From: an uncultured Bacteroidales bacterium
GTDB lineage: Bacteria > Bacteroidota > Bacteroidia > Bacteroidales > UBA932
Assembly: GCA_900546445.1 (NCBI GenBank)
Contig: URCV01000001.1
Location: 1-64,000 of the forward strand
Length of the DNA: 64,000 nucleotides
Direction of reading: 5' to 3'
Shown here: one piece after another, positions 18,812 through 27,745 of the stretch
Layout: each line of letters opens with the position of its first letter
Numbering within the stretch: the first letter of the stretch is position 1
Notes under the pieces: generated by a model
Seen by the model: the letters and a program-made list of their open reading frames with translations, nothing else
The model's database searches: none
Told to the model about the DNA's origin: nothing
Made by a program: the position numbers and the translations under genes

Positions 18812-19219
18812 CTATTTATTTACGGCACTGTCTATGGATTTACCATAAACCACATACCTCTGGAAAAGAAATTCCGTTACAAAATTTAGGAGCATGTTCA
18901 AGACAGTGGCAAAATACTCATTCCACCACAGAGTATCGGTAAAAAGATGCTCCAGATATGTGCTCAGAGGCGTAAAGGCGCAATAATACAGGAATACCAG
19001 AAACATGGACAGACGAACATTGTTGCCGGACTTGAAGGTAAACTTCCTGTTCAAGGTAAAATTCCATAATACGGACAATACCAGAGCACAGAGGTAAGAC
19101 AGCCAGTAAGACCATCTCCCCAATTCATTAAATAGTGCGAAAGAGCCTATTTGAATGACTCCCGCACTAATTGAAAAAGCCACAAATTTAAAAAAGCGGA
19201 TTACTTCTTTAACTTGCAT
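18812..19219 (-). CDS. GtrA family membrane protein
   Basis: A 135-residue protein with four predicted membrane helices ([71 protein letters not shown]). The motif [11 protein letters not shown] between helices 2 and 3 is the GtrA/DPMS signature; members move lipid-linked sugars such as undecaprenyl-phosphate glucose across the inner membrane. It begins 19 bases inside the 3' end of the alpha-galactosidase gene, so the two are translated from one message. Its sugar partner is not visible here. Confidence 0.85.
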   Translation of the reverse strand: MQVKEVIRFFKFVAFSISAGVIQIGSFALFNELGRWSYWLSYLCALVLSVLWNFTLNRKFTFKSGNNVRLSMFLVFLYYCAFTPLSTYLEHLFTDTLWWNEYFATVLNMLLNFVTEFLFQRYVVYGKSIDSAVNK

Positions 19220-20409
19220 ACTCTAAACATTACCACATCGTGGGAGGCTATATTAAGTCTGACTGACTTTTTAGTCTTGATGTCCTTAGCCTTCTTATCC
19301 CAGATGTTATGGGCCTTGCAGCCTGTAGGATCGAAAGTCCTGCCGCTAAGTTCATCATAGTACTTCAAAGAATTCCAGTCAAGAATAACTGCAGCATCTT
19401 CCACACCACGATTTAACAATAACACGGCCCAGTCTCCGTTTGCCAGCGGCTTGAGCCAATACTCTATGTTATTTTCACTCTTAAGTCTCAATCCCTGAAC
19501 TCCGAGAGGATCCTGGTCTATAGCTATAGCCTCCTTGTTAATGACTATCTCCAAAACCTCCTCTGGCATATTAACGACGTCATTTCCCAGGATAAGCGGA
19601 GCCGCCATCATACACCAGAGAGAAAAATGAGCCCTGTTCTCGGCCAGTGTAAGGCTTCCGTTTCCCACCTGAAGCATATCCGGATCATTCCAGTGTCCAG
19701 GACTCGCATAAGCTCTAAGGGATTCATTCTTATCCACTATATCCATAATAGGGATTCCGTGCCACTGATCCAGGAACTGCTCCGGAATAGTGTCGAAATA
19801 AGGCCAGATATCACCGGTAGTTCTCCAGGACTGAGCGAACTCCGACACCCACTCCCAAGGATTGGAATGCCCCCAATCACAGACGCTCAGGAAAATCTCC
19901 CTGCCGGTGGATTGTAGAGCATCGTAAATAAGCCTGTAGGCTCCCTTTGGATTGATATTCTCAGTATAGCACCAGTCGTACTTCAGATAATCCACTCCCC
20001 ATTTGGCATAAGTATAGGCATCCTGATACTCGTGACCATAACTGCCTGCATAACAGGCGCAGGTCTGCCTTCCGGCATCGCTGTAAATACCCAATTTCAT
20101 ACCCTTGGCGTGCAGATAATCGGCCATAGCCTTCATTCCGGAAGGAAACTTGTTCGGGTCTTCGTGAATAAAACCCTGCTCATCCCTCTGTCCATGCCAG
20201 CCGTCATCTATGTTCAGATATACATAGCCGGCATCTACAAGACCGAGTTCCACCATCTTGTCGGCGGTGTCCATGAGCAATTTCTCGTCTATCTTCGTCT
20301 GGAACTTATTCCAAGTGCTCCAGCCCATCTGAGGGGTCTGAGCGAGTTGGGCAGAAGCTGCCCCAGCACCCAAAAACAGGGTAGCTGCTACCAGTGCAAA
20401 TCTTTTCAT
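19201..20409 (-). CDS. GH27 alpha-galactosidase, secreted
   Basis: A 402-residue glycoside hydrolase family 27 enzyme that removes terminal alpha-linked galactose. Signal peptide MKRFALVAATLFLGAGAASA precedes QTPQMGWSTWNKF. Other motifs: YLNIDDGWHG at 64-73, YLKYDWCY with the likely nucleophile Asp145, CDWGHSNPWEW, SWRTTGD with the likely acid/base Asp200, and WNDPDML. A C-terminal beta-sandwich of about 100 residues follows. Periplasmic or exported. Odd placement: it sits nine bases after lspA in a run of housekeeping genes and overlaps gtrA, away from any PUL. Confidence 0.93.
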   Translation of the reverse strand: MKRFALVAATLFLGAGAASAQLAQTPQMGWSTWNKFQTKIDEKLLMDTADKMVELGLVDAGYVYLNIDDGWHGQRDEQGFIHEDPNKFPSGMKAMADYLHAKGMKLGIYSDAGRQTCACYAGSYGHEYQDAYTYAKWGVDYLKYDWCYTENINPKGAYRLIYDALQSTGREIFLSVCDWGHSNPWEWVSEFAQSWRTTGDIWPYFDTIPEQFLDQWHGIPIMDIVDKNESLRAYASPGHWNDPDMLQVGNGSLTLAENRAHFSLWCMMAAPLILGNDVVNMPEEVLEIVINKEAIAIDQDPLGVQGLRLKSENNIEYWLKPLANGDWAVLLLNRGVEDAAVILDWNSLKYYDELSGRTFDPTGCKAHNIWDKKAKDIKTKKSVRLNIASHDVVMFRVCKLKK

Positions 20410-20417
20410 ACCTATTA

Positions 20418-20939
20418 TTAGTTTTTGTCATTAGATGCAAAGAATTTCCATTGGAAAAATATTAGATAGAACGCGCCACAAGTCACGCAGGCGTCGGCAA
20501 AGTTGAACACCGGCGGGAAGAATGTGGCTGAGAACATATCCACCACCTTACCGAACATAAACGGAGCATAGTCCCAAATGAGTCCGTAGAAAAGGCAGTC
20601 GACGATGTTACCTATGGCTCCGGCCGTAATGAAGGTAAGTCCCACGAGCACGCCCGTAGGAGCGACATTTTTCTTATTGAGCTTGTTGATCCACCAGATG
20701 AGGAATCCGGAAAGGCACACCCTGAAGAAAGACAGGATGAACTTTCCCACAGCCCCGCCGAACTTCATTCCGAAAGCCATACCCTCGTTTTCCACGAAGC
20801 ATAGCCGGAACCAGTCGCCAAACACAGGTATAACCTCGCCAAGACTCATATTGGTCTTGACGAGTACCTTTATCACTTGATCTACTACAACCAGCAAGAC
20901 TCCGAGCATAAGGAGTCTGGCGCCTTTTGAGATCTTCAT
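20418..20939 (-). CDS. lspA: Lipoprotein signal peptidase II
   Basis: A 173-residue inner-membrane aspartyl protease that cleaves prolipoprotein signal peptides. Four hydrophobic helices are visible. The catalytic aspartates fall in GAIGNIVDCLFYG and FNFADACVTCG. The insert between helices (MFGKVVDMFSATFFPP) is longer than in E. coli, as is common in this phylum. It begins three bases after the dksA-like stop. The many lipoproteins in this window depend on this enzyme. Confidence 0.93.
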   Translation of the reverse strand: MKISKGARLLMLGVLLVVVDQVIKVLVKTNMSLGEVIPVFGDWFRLCFVENEGMAFGMKFGGAVGKFILSFFRVCLSGFLIWWINKLNKKNVAPTGVLVGLTFITAGAIGNIVDCLFYGLIWDYAPFMFGKVVDMFSATFFPPVFNFADACVTCGAFYLIFFQWKFFASNDKN

Positions 20940-20942
20940 ATA

Positions 20943-21344
20943 TCAGTTCTTACCTTGTTTAGCCAGCATCTCCTTAGCCTCTACGGTAAGGGTAGCATGA
21001 GGAACGAGCCTGAGCCTTTCCTTAGGGATAAGCTTGCCGGTCACACGACATACTCCATAAGTCTTGTTCTCTATACGAACCAGAGCCGCCTCCAGGTTCT
21101 GTATGAACTTATACTGACGCTGTGCGAGCTGGCTTGCCTCTTCTTTAGATCGCTGCATAGCACCGTCATCCTCCACTGTCTTGAACGATGGAGACGTGTC
21201 ATCCACATCGTTAGCTCCGCCACTTCTGGCCAATTCACGATACGTATTATACTCCGCTTTCGCCTTCGAAAGCATTTCTTCAATAATAGTCTTGAATTCA
21301 GCGAGTTCCTCGTCTGAATAGCGATTTTTCAATTCCTCTGCCAT
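20943..21344 (-). CDS. TraR/DksA family protein lacking the four-Cys zinc site
   Basis: A 133-residue DksA/TraR-type regulator. The N-terminal coiled-coil (residues about 10-85) carries DVDDTSPSFKTVEDD at its tip, equivalent to the DxxDxA acidic tip that enters the RNA polymerase secondary channel. The C-terminal globular part is GVCRVTGKLIPKERLRLVPH; only one of the four zinc cysteines of E. coli DksA remains, the second position being Thr and the last pair replaced. It would still bind polymerase but not zinc. Starts two bases after ileS. Confidence 0.88.
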   Translation of the reverse strand: MAEELKNRYSDEELAEFKTIIEEMLSKAKAEYNTYRELARSGGANDVDDTSPSFKTVEDDGAMQRSKEEASQLAQRQYKFIQNLEAALVRIENKTYGVCRVTGKLIPKERLRLVPHATLTVEAKEMLAKQGKN

Positions 21345-21346
21345 AA

Positions 21347-24300
21347 CTATTTACGTATTACTTTTATTTTTATAGTATCCTTATCCCATTCTACGCAAGC
21401 CGCATCTTCGCCGGCCTCGGCCAATGGTCTAAGTTCAAGATTAGAACTGAGAGTCTGCTGGCAGACATAGTCCTTATACTGCGCGAGGGCCTCTTCTATG
21501 CTCTTGAAAGCCTGTCCGTCAGCATAAATAACTGTCTGAATCCTATCGGTTATTTCAAATCCACTATCCTTTCTCAAATTCTGTATAGGGTGTATCAATT
21601 CACGCGCATTTCCCTCACGAATGAGTTCGTCGGTCTGGACGATGTCGAGAGCTATCGTAAGAGAGCCTTCCGTAGCCACGAGCCAGCCCGGCATATCCTC
21701 GGAATTGATTTCGTAATCACCCTTGTTCAAGACTACGTCTCCACCCGGAAGGCTGAGGGTATAAGCTCCCTCGCTGCACTCTATCTGAGCTATCTGCTCC
21801 TGACTCAAGGTCGCGAACGAAGCCGCGATTTCCTTCATCTGCTTTCCGTAGATCTTGCCCAAAGTCTTGAAATTAGGCTTGATCTTCTTAGTGATGATGC
21901 CCACGGTATCGTGCAGGAATTCCAGCTGCTTTACATTCACCTCGGTAAGGAAAATGTCCTTAACTCGCTCGATATGAGCCTTTACCTTATCGTCGATAAC
22001 CGGAACCAGTACCTTCGCCAGAGGCTTACGCACATTAATTCCCACCTTCTTTCTCAAGGCCAATACCATCGAAGACGCCTTCTGCGCGAATGCCATACTA
22101 TCCTCGAGTTCGCTGTCTATCAGCGATTCGTTCACTGCCGGCATAGGGAGATAGTGCACCGAACCTGCCTCAGGGCAGAGGTCGCGGAACAGCTGATCCA
22201 TAAAGAATGGAGCGATCGGTGCGCCCAGCAGAGCCACGCTCTTAAGCGCCTCGTACAAAGTAGTGTAGGCGGCCAATTTGTCCTCGCTCATACCATTTCC
22301 CCAGAGACGCTTCTTATTAAGGCGGATGTACCAGTTACTCAAATCGTCACACACGAAATCCTGGATGAGTCGACCTGCGAGAGTGACGTCGTAATCCTCG
22401 TAAGCAGCCTCCACCTCCTTGCACAGAGTATTGAGACGGCTCATAATCCACTGGTCGAACATAGGACGCGCACTCACCTCGACAGTCGGCCCGCAAGGGT
22501 CGAAGTGGTCGATATTGGCATAAAGGGCGAAAACCGAATAGGAGTTATAGAGGGTTCCGAAGAACTTGCGGCGAACCTCGTCCACCCCGGCCTCATCGAA
22601 CTTCAAGTTATCCCACGGCTGCGCGTTCGTGAGCATATACCAGCGAAGGGCATCGGCGCCGTAAGTATCGAGAGCCTGGAACGGATCCACGGCGTTGCCA
22701 AGTCGCTTGGACATCTTCTCACCCTTCTTATCGAGTACCAATCCATTAGAAATCACGCGCTTGAATGCAGGAGTTCCGCTTACCATCGTGTGGATGGCGT
22801 GCAGAGTATAGAACCATCCGCGAGTCTGATCCACACCCTCTGCGATGAAGTCGGCGGTAGAGCCGAAGTCGGCACTGTCCAGACCACGAAGACCGGTCTG
22901 CGCGTAAGGCATGGCGCCACTGTCGAACCACACGTCGATAAGGTCGCTCTCGCGCTTCATCTTGTTACCGCTTTCGCTGACGAGGAAAATTTCGTCTACA
23001 TAAGGGCGGTGAAGGTCTATCTTGTCGTAATTAGCCTTAGACATATCTTCAGGGTCGAAACCTTTGTCGGCCAATGGGTTACTGCTCATAAAACCGGCAG
23101 CTACCGACTTTTCGATCTCTGCGTAAAGTTCCTTTACCGAGCCTATGCACTTCTCTTCCTTACCGTCTTCGGTACGCCAAATCGGAAGCGGCGTGCCCCA
23201 ATAGCGGCTTCTGGACAAGTTCCAATCCTGTATATTCTCGAGCCACTTGCCAAATCGTCCGGTACCCGTAGCTTCCGGCTTCCAGACTATGTGCTCGTTA
23301 AGCTCCATCATCTTCTCGCGCACTGCGGTAGTCTTTATGAACCACGAATTAAGCGGGTAGTAAAGAACCGGCTTGTCGGTTCTCCAGCAATGCGGATATG
23401 AGTGTACGTGTTTTTCTATCTTGAATGCCTTGTTCTCGCTCTTAAGCATCACGCAGATGTCGATGTCGAGCGTAGGAGCGTCCGCTGCGAGGGTGCTGTC
23501 GTAGGCGTTCTTCACATAACGGCCTGCCCACTGCGAATACTCAGGCACGTTCACGCAAGTCTTTACGTATTCAGGATCCAAGTCCTCGATGCGATAGAAA
23601 CGGCCACGAGGATCTACCTGCGCCTCCATATCTCCGTTCTTGTCCACCACGTAAAGTCCCGGAACTCCGGCAGCCTTCGCCACCTTCGCATCGTCGGCAC
23701 CGAAGGTAGGAGCGATGTGAACTATACCGGTAGTGCCTTCCTCGGTGGTGACATAGTCGCCAAGTATCACGCGGAAAGCGCCTTCGCCCGGATTAAACCA
23801 CGGAATCAGCTGCTCGTAGCGCATACCCTCGAGTTCGCGGCCCTTAAAGGTGCCCGGCAGAATCTCATACGGGATCTTGTCGTTGAACCAGCTGTGTACC
23901 AGCGCCTGGGCCAATATATAAACGGCCGGCTTTCCGGTATATGGGTTCGTGCTCTTCACACGGACATAGTCGATGTTAGGATTCACACAAAGAGCGGTGT
24001 TACTAGGAAGGGTCCACGGAGTGGTGGTCCAAGCGAGGAAATACTCATCTTCCTTACCCACAACCTTAAACTGCACGCAGCAAGTGGTGTCCTTCACGTC
24101 ACGGTAGCATCCTGGCTGATTCAACTCGTGCGAACTCAGTCCCGTACCCGCTGCCGGACTGTAAGGCTGGATGGATTTGCCCTTATAGAGATAACCCTTA
24201 CCGTAGATGTCCTTCAAAAGATACCAAAGGGTCTCAATATAACGGTTGTCATAAGTGATGTACGGGTCGTCCATATCTACCCAGTAACCGATTCTGTCGG

Positions 24301-24703
24301 TAAGGTTACGCCACTGAGCGGTATATTTCATAACCTCTTCGCGGCACACCTTGTTATACTCGGCTATGCTTATCTTAGTTCCGATATCTTCCTTAGTGAT
24401 ACCCAACTTTTTCTCCACACCGAGCTCCACAGGCAGTCCGTGGGTGTCCCATCCAGCACGACGGCGCACCAGATAACCGCTCTGCGTCTTGTAACGACAG
24501 ATGGCATCCTTTATACTGCGGGCCATCACGTGATGGATACCGGGCATACCGTTAGCACTTGGCGGTCCCTCGAAGAAAATGAACTCCGGAGCACCCTCCC
24601 TCAACTCGAGAGATTTCCTGAATGCACCTTCTTTTTCCCACTTTTTGAGCACCTCATTACCGGTGGCTACCAAATCCAACCCTTTATACTCTTTGAATGT
24701 CAT
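21347..24703 (-). CDS. ileS: Isoleucyl-tRNA synthetase
   Basis: A 1118-residue class I aminoacyl-tRNA synthetase charging tRNA-Ile. The HIGH-like motif is GIHH at residues 55-58 within PSANGMPGIHH, an editing (CP1) domain lies in the region WTTTPWTLPSNTALCV, and KMSKRLGNAVDP is the KMSKS loop. The anticodon-binding helical domain and a C-terminal domain of about 250 residues follow; the length places it with the long, eukaryote-like form. First gene of a tight leftward group (ileS, dksA-like, lspA, GH27, gtrA, uvrB). A TATATTTG promoter box lies at 24728-24735. Confidence 0.96.
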   Translation of the reverse strand: MTFKEYKGLDLVATGNEVLKKWEKEGAFRKSLELREGAPEFIFFEGPPSANGMPGIHHVMARSIKDAICRYKTQSGYLVRRRAGWDTHGLPVELGVEKKLGITKEDIGTKISIAEYNKVCREEVMKYTAQWRNLTDRIGYWVDMDDPYITYDNRYIETLWYLLKDIYGKGYLYKGKSIQPYSPAAGTGLSSHELNQPGCYRDVKDTTCCVQFKVVGKEDEYFLAWTTTPWTLPSNTALCVNPNIDYVRVKSTNPYTGKPAVYILAQALVHSWFNDKIPYEILPGTFKGRELEGMRYEQLIPWFNPGEGAFRVILGDYVTTEEGTTGIVHIAPTFGADDAKVAKAAGVPGLYVVDKNGDMEAQVDPRGRFYRIEDLDPEYVKTCVNVPEYSQWAGRYVKNAYDSTLAADAPTLDIDICVMLKSENKAFKIEKHVHSYPHCWRTDKPVLYYPLNSWFIKTTAVREKMMELNEHIVWKPEATGTGRFGKWLENIQDWNLSRSRYWGTPLPIWRTEDGKEEKCIGSVKELYAEIEKSVAAGFMSSNPLADKGFDPEDMSKANYDKIDLHRPYVDEIFLVSESGNKMKRESDLIDVWFDSGAMPYAQTGLRGLDSADFGSTADFIAEGVDQTRGWFYTLHAIHTMVSGTPAFKRVISNGLVLDKKGEKMSKRLGNAVDPFQALDTYGADALRWYMLTNAQPWDNLKFDEAGVDEVRRKFFGTLYNSYSVFALYANIDHFDPCGPTVEVSARPMFDQWIMSRLNTLCKEVEAAYEDYDVTLAGRLIQDFVCDDLSNWYIRLNKKRLWGNGMSEDKLAAYTTLYEALKSVALLGAPIAPFFMDQLFRDLCPEAGSVHYLPMPAVNESLIDSELEDSMAFAQKASSMVLALRKKVGINVRKPLAKVLVPVIDDKVKAHIERVKDIFLTEVNVKQLEFLHDTVGIITKKIKPNFKTLGKIYGKQMKEIAASFATLSQEQIAQIECSEGAYTLSLPGGDVVLNKGDYEINSEDMPGWLVATEGSLTIALDIVQTDELIREGNARELIHPIQNLRKDSGFEITDRIQTVIYADGQAFKSIEEALAQYKDYVCQQTLSSNLELRPLAEAGEDAACVEWDKDTIKIKVIRK

Positions 24704-24727
24704 TTTTTTTATCTATTTTTGAACCTG

Positions 24728-24735
24728 CAAATATA
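24728..24735 (-). promoter_or_regulatory. -7 box of ileS group
   Basis: TATATTTG on the minus strand, 25 bases upstream of the ileS ATG, in the 55-base divergent gap with cvpA. Confidence 0.65.
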
Positions 24736-24758
24736 ACGAATTCAAAAGGCAAATACAA

Positions 24759-25280
24759 ATGAACGTTTTAGACATCGTATTAATCATCCTCTTCATTCCG
24801 GCCATAATCCGCGGTATAAGTAAGGGATTCATAGAGCAAGTCATAGCGCTCGCTTCGCTTTTTCTCAGTGCTTGGCTGGCATATCTATTTGCAGACAAAG
24901 TAGGTACGTGGCTTTCAGCGTACATCGACGGTGTAAGTAAGGAAGTACTCTACATCTTCGCATTCATCATAATAATCATTCTTACGGTGATGCTGCTCAA
25001 CCTGTTGGCCAAGGTATTGTCGAAAGTCGTAAGCGCCATTTCGCTTGGCTGGCTGAATTCGATTCTGGGGCTTGCCTTAGCCGTATTCAACACGGCCCTC
25101 ATAATAGGCCTCATCCTTTCGGCTTTTTCCTCATTCAACGCCTCGACCTTTCATCTGGGCACGGAATGGATGGACTCATCAGTAATCTACAGATGGATTT
25201 CTGACCTCACTCAGACCATCTTCCCATATATCGAAAACCTCTTCAATCAGATAAGCGATGGCGGAGCACAAATGTGTTAA
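24759..25280 (+). CDS. CvpA family membrane protein
   Basis: A 173-residue protein with four hydrophobic segments; the N-terminal FIPAIIRGISKGFIEQVIAL is the CvpA-family pattern. CvpA proteins are inner-membrane proteins linked to colicin V production in E. coli and to envelope stress elsewhere; the molecular role is not settled. Its 3' end overlaps tsaB by 23 bases, so the two are probably co-transcribed. Confidence 0.85.
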   Translation: MNVLDIVLIILFIPAIIRGISKGFIEQVIALASLFLSAWLAYLFADKVGTWLSAYIDGVSKEVLYIFAFIIIIILTVMLLNLLAKVLSKVVSAISLGWLNSILGLALAVFNTALIIGLILSAFSSFNASTFHLGTEWMDSSVIYRWISDLTQTIFPYIENLFNQISDGGAQMC

Positions 25281-25962
25281 TATCATACTTATAGAAACTT
25301 CTACCTCTCTATGTTCGGTGGCATTGAGCCAAGACGGTGTAATCAAATCTTACAGGGAAAGCGCCCAGACTAAGGCGCACGCGTCCCTTACCGCACCCTT
25401 CGTAAAGGAAGTGCTGGACGAGTGCGGACTTTCCATCCGCGAATGCGATGCAGTGTGCGTAAGTTCGGGCCCGGGCTCCTATACCGGACTTCGCGTGGGC
25501 GTGTCCACGGCGAAAGGCCTCTGCTTCGGCGCAGGCATTCCCCTACTGGCAGTGAGCACGATGGACGTATTGGCCGAAATGGGGAAAAACATCGAATGCC
25601 GATTCATCGTGCCTATGATCGATGCCCGCAGGATGGAGGTCTACAGCGCAGTTTATGCCAATTCGCCCGCAGGACGCCCGCACCAAATTAGCCCGATCGA
25701 GCCGATAGTGGTAGACGAGCACAGCTTCGCGGACAGATTGGCAGAAGGAAAGGTCCTGTTCATCGGAGACGGCGCCGAGAAATGCAGAGCGCTCCTCGCC
25801 TGCGACAATGCCATCTTCGAGCAGTGCTGCCCATCCGCAAGCGCGATGGCCAGGCTCGCACAGAAGCTATTTGACGAGGGCAAGACCGAAGACGTGGCCT
25901 ATTTCGAGCCTTTCTACCTAAAAGACTTCATAGCCACGGTGTCGAAAAAGAAACTTTTCTAG
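25258..25962 (+). CDS. tsaB: tRNA t6A biosynthesis protein TsaB
   Basis: A 234-residue ASKHA-fold protein that scaffolds TsaD and TsaE in making the t6A37 modification of ANN-decoding tRNAs. Motifs: IILIETSTSLCSVAL at the N-terminus and VSSGPGSYTGLRVGVSTAKG near residues 66-85. The ATG at 25258 overlaps cvpA; no later in-frame start precedes the conserved IETSTS segment well. The stop overlaps the convergent nucleotidase stop by four bases. Confidence 0.92.
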   Translation: MAEHKCVNIILIETSTSLCSVALSQDGVIKSYRESAQTKAHASLTAPFVKEVLDECGLSIRECDAVCVSSGPGSYTGLRVGVSTAKGLCFGAGIPLLAVSTMDVLAEMGKNIECRFIVPMIDARRMEVYSAVYANSPAGRPHQISPIEPIVVDEHSFADRLAEGKVLFIGDGAEKCRALLACDNAIFEQCCPSASAMARLAQKLFDEGKTEDVAYFEPFYLKDFIATVSKKKLF

Positions 25963-27680
25963 AAAAGTAGCGCCATATCCTTTTTTATGGCCGGAGCGGC
26001 GACGCTTTCCGGAACGAAAGACCAGTGCCCCACTCCACGAGTCAGGGCCGGCGACACTTCTTCGTGCGCTACGACGAACTTATAGATCATATCCCTTATC
26101 TCCGGATAACGTGCTATGAGTCTGCTCGTAAGCTCCTCGCGGCCAAGTCCCGCCCCGTCACTGAGCAGATTACCGCCGCCCGCAGCGCGATAGGAAGTCA
26201 TAGCCACCTTATATGTGGCGTCCAGAGCGAATTTACGTCCGTCGACGAGGTTACCCATCTTGATGCGCCTTCCCATGGGACGAGTGACGTCCACGGTATA
26301 ATCCACACCTGCGGCGCTATCGAAATTAAAACTCGGAGAATCGAAAGACCAGCGCGAGGTGCCATAGCGCTCACTTCCTCTCTCGCTTATGTTAAAGATG
26401 TGTCCGTCGGGGCCCACCGTTTTTATCCACTTGTCGTAAGAGAGTTCCAGATAGTTCTTTATCTCGCGGCCCGTGAGTTCCAGCACGCAAAGGCTGTTCT
26501 CGTAAGGATAGAGCGTGAACATATCGTTGAATACGAGCTCCCCTTTCGACAGCTTTCCGCTGACCGTAAGCGGCGCACTAAAGGAGATGTCCGCTCCGCT
26601 CTCGCTAAGCTGCACCTTATGAATCAAATCCATATAGAAACTCTGCCCCGCGAAGGCGTCTTTAGTGAACATGTCTTCCGAGAGCCTTCCCACAGGCTTT
26701 AGGGTAAAGGCCTTCACCTTTTCGAAGTCCGGGGCGAACTCCGCCTTCATCTTAGCATCCGTCTTCGCCGCGTCTATGTCCAGAAGTTCGGGCTTGAGCG
26801 ATTTCGACACGAGCCTGCCCCTGTCATAGCGAAGAGTCACCGTGGCCTGTCCCAGATGCTTGGCACGGCTGCCGGTATTAACCAGACAAATCCCATCGCC
26901 CTGCTTTACGAATGGCGCGTGGTCGTGCGAGCACAGGAGTACATCCACGCCCTTAAGGCTCTTGAACAGGTCAAGTCCCTGAAATTCAAGCACCTCTCCA
27001 TCGCCCTTACCGGTTCCGCTATGCACGCTGACTACCACCACGTCGGGATTAGTCTTAGCCCTAAGCTCGTCCACACGTCCCTGCACGAAAGGAAGCAGGC
27101 TCTCGAATTCCATATCCGGCCACAGGCTCTTGTCCAGCCAAGCCGGAATGTTAGGATTAGTGTAACCCATCACCAGAACCTTCAGCCCGGCTCTCTTAAA
27201 GAGCTTGTATTCCGGGAAATACGCCTTTCCATCGGCTTTCAGGGCATTTCCTGCCATAAACGGGATTCCCTTTCGGGCCAACTCTCCCGCGACCCTGTCG
27301 TACACTGCCGGACCCGTCTCGACGTCGTGATTACCCACGACGACGGCATCGTAGTCCATATATGAGACCAATCGCGAAAAGAGATGCTCGTCCACCGTGT
27401 CCACATAATTATAGTAGTAGGTGGCGTTGTCGCCCTGAAGGCAATCTCCGGCATCTATCAAAAGCACGTTATCTCGGCCGGCCGCCGCTCTTATGCTATC
27501 CACATAAGTATTCACCGCCATAAGCGAAGGACGCACCGCGCCATCGACATAAGGAATGTCGAACCATGCGCCGTGGACATCGTTAGTGGAAAGAATGTGG
27601 AGGGTATACTCCCCGTCAAGTCTGGAGCAACCTGCAAACATAGTAGCGGCCAAAATCGCGATTAGAGAAATTCTTTTCAT
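25959..27680 (-). CDS. 5'-nucleotidase / metallophosphatase lipoprotein (UshA-like)
   Basis: A 573-residue exported enzyme that hydrolyses nucleotides or nucleotide sugars. The start at 27680 gives the lipoprotein signal MKRISLIAILAATMFAGC; an earlier ATG at 27725 is rejected because a TATTTTTG promoter box (27689-27696) lies between. The N-terminal metallophosphatase domain has the metal motifs STNDVHGAWFD, DAGDCLQGD, VVGNHDVETG, SVHSGTG and CSHDHAPF. The C-terminal 5'-nucleotidase domain (from about 330) binds the nucleotide and includes YPYENSLCVLELTG. The lipid anchor suggests attachment to the envelope rather than a free periplasmic enzyme. Confidence 0.9.
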   Translation of the reverse strand: MKRISLIAILAATMFAGCSRLDGEYTLHILSTNDVHGAWFDIPYVDGAVRPSLMAVNTYVDSIRAAAGRDNVLLIDAGDCLQGDNATYYYNYVDTVDEHLFSRLVSYMDYDAVVVGNHDVETGPAVYDRVAGELARKGIPFMAGNALKADGKAYFPEYKLFKRAGLKVLVMGYTNPNIPAWLDKSLWPDMEFESLLPFVQGRVDELRAKTNPDVVVVSVHSGTGKGDGEVLEFQGLDLFKSLKGVDVLLCSHDHAPFVKQGDGICLVNTGSRAKHLGQATVTLRYDRGRLVSKSLKPELLDIDAAKTDAKMKAEFAPDFEKVKAFTLKPVGRLSEDMFTKDAFAGQSFYMDLIHKVQLSESGADISFSAPLTVSGKLSKGELVFNDMFTLYPYENSLCVLELTGREIKNYLELSYDKWIKTVGPDGHIFNISERGSERYGTSRWSFDSPSFNFDSAAGVDYTVDVTRPMGRRIKMGNLVDGRKFALDATYKVAMTSYRAAGGGNLLSDGAGLGREELTSRLIARYPEIRDMIYKFVVAHEEVSPALTRGVGHWSFVPESVAAPAIKKDMALLF

Positions 27681-27688
27681 AATGAGAG

Positions 27689-27717
27689 CAAAAATACGTA
27701 TAAAATCCTTAAATTTG
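27689..27717. promoter_or_regulatory. Divergent -7 boxes: nucleotidase (-) and ffh (+)
   Basis: TATTTTTG on the minus strand at 27689-27696 and TAAATTTG on the plus strand at 27710-27717, 13 bases apart. The two promoters lie back to back in a 65-base gap. Confidence 0.55.
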
Positions 27718-27745
27718 TTGTCCAATTTTCAAAAAGAAATTTATT

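Noticed and set aside
21590..24736. Very long open frames antisense to ileS (603 and 444 codons)
   Set aside because: Shadows of ileS; no family features, no promoter boxes on that strand.
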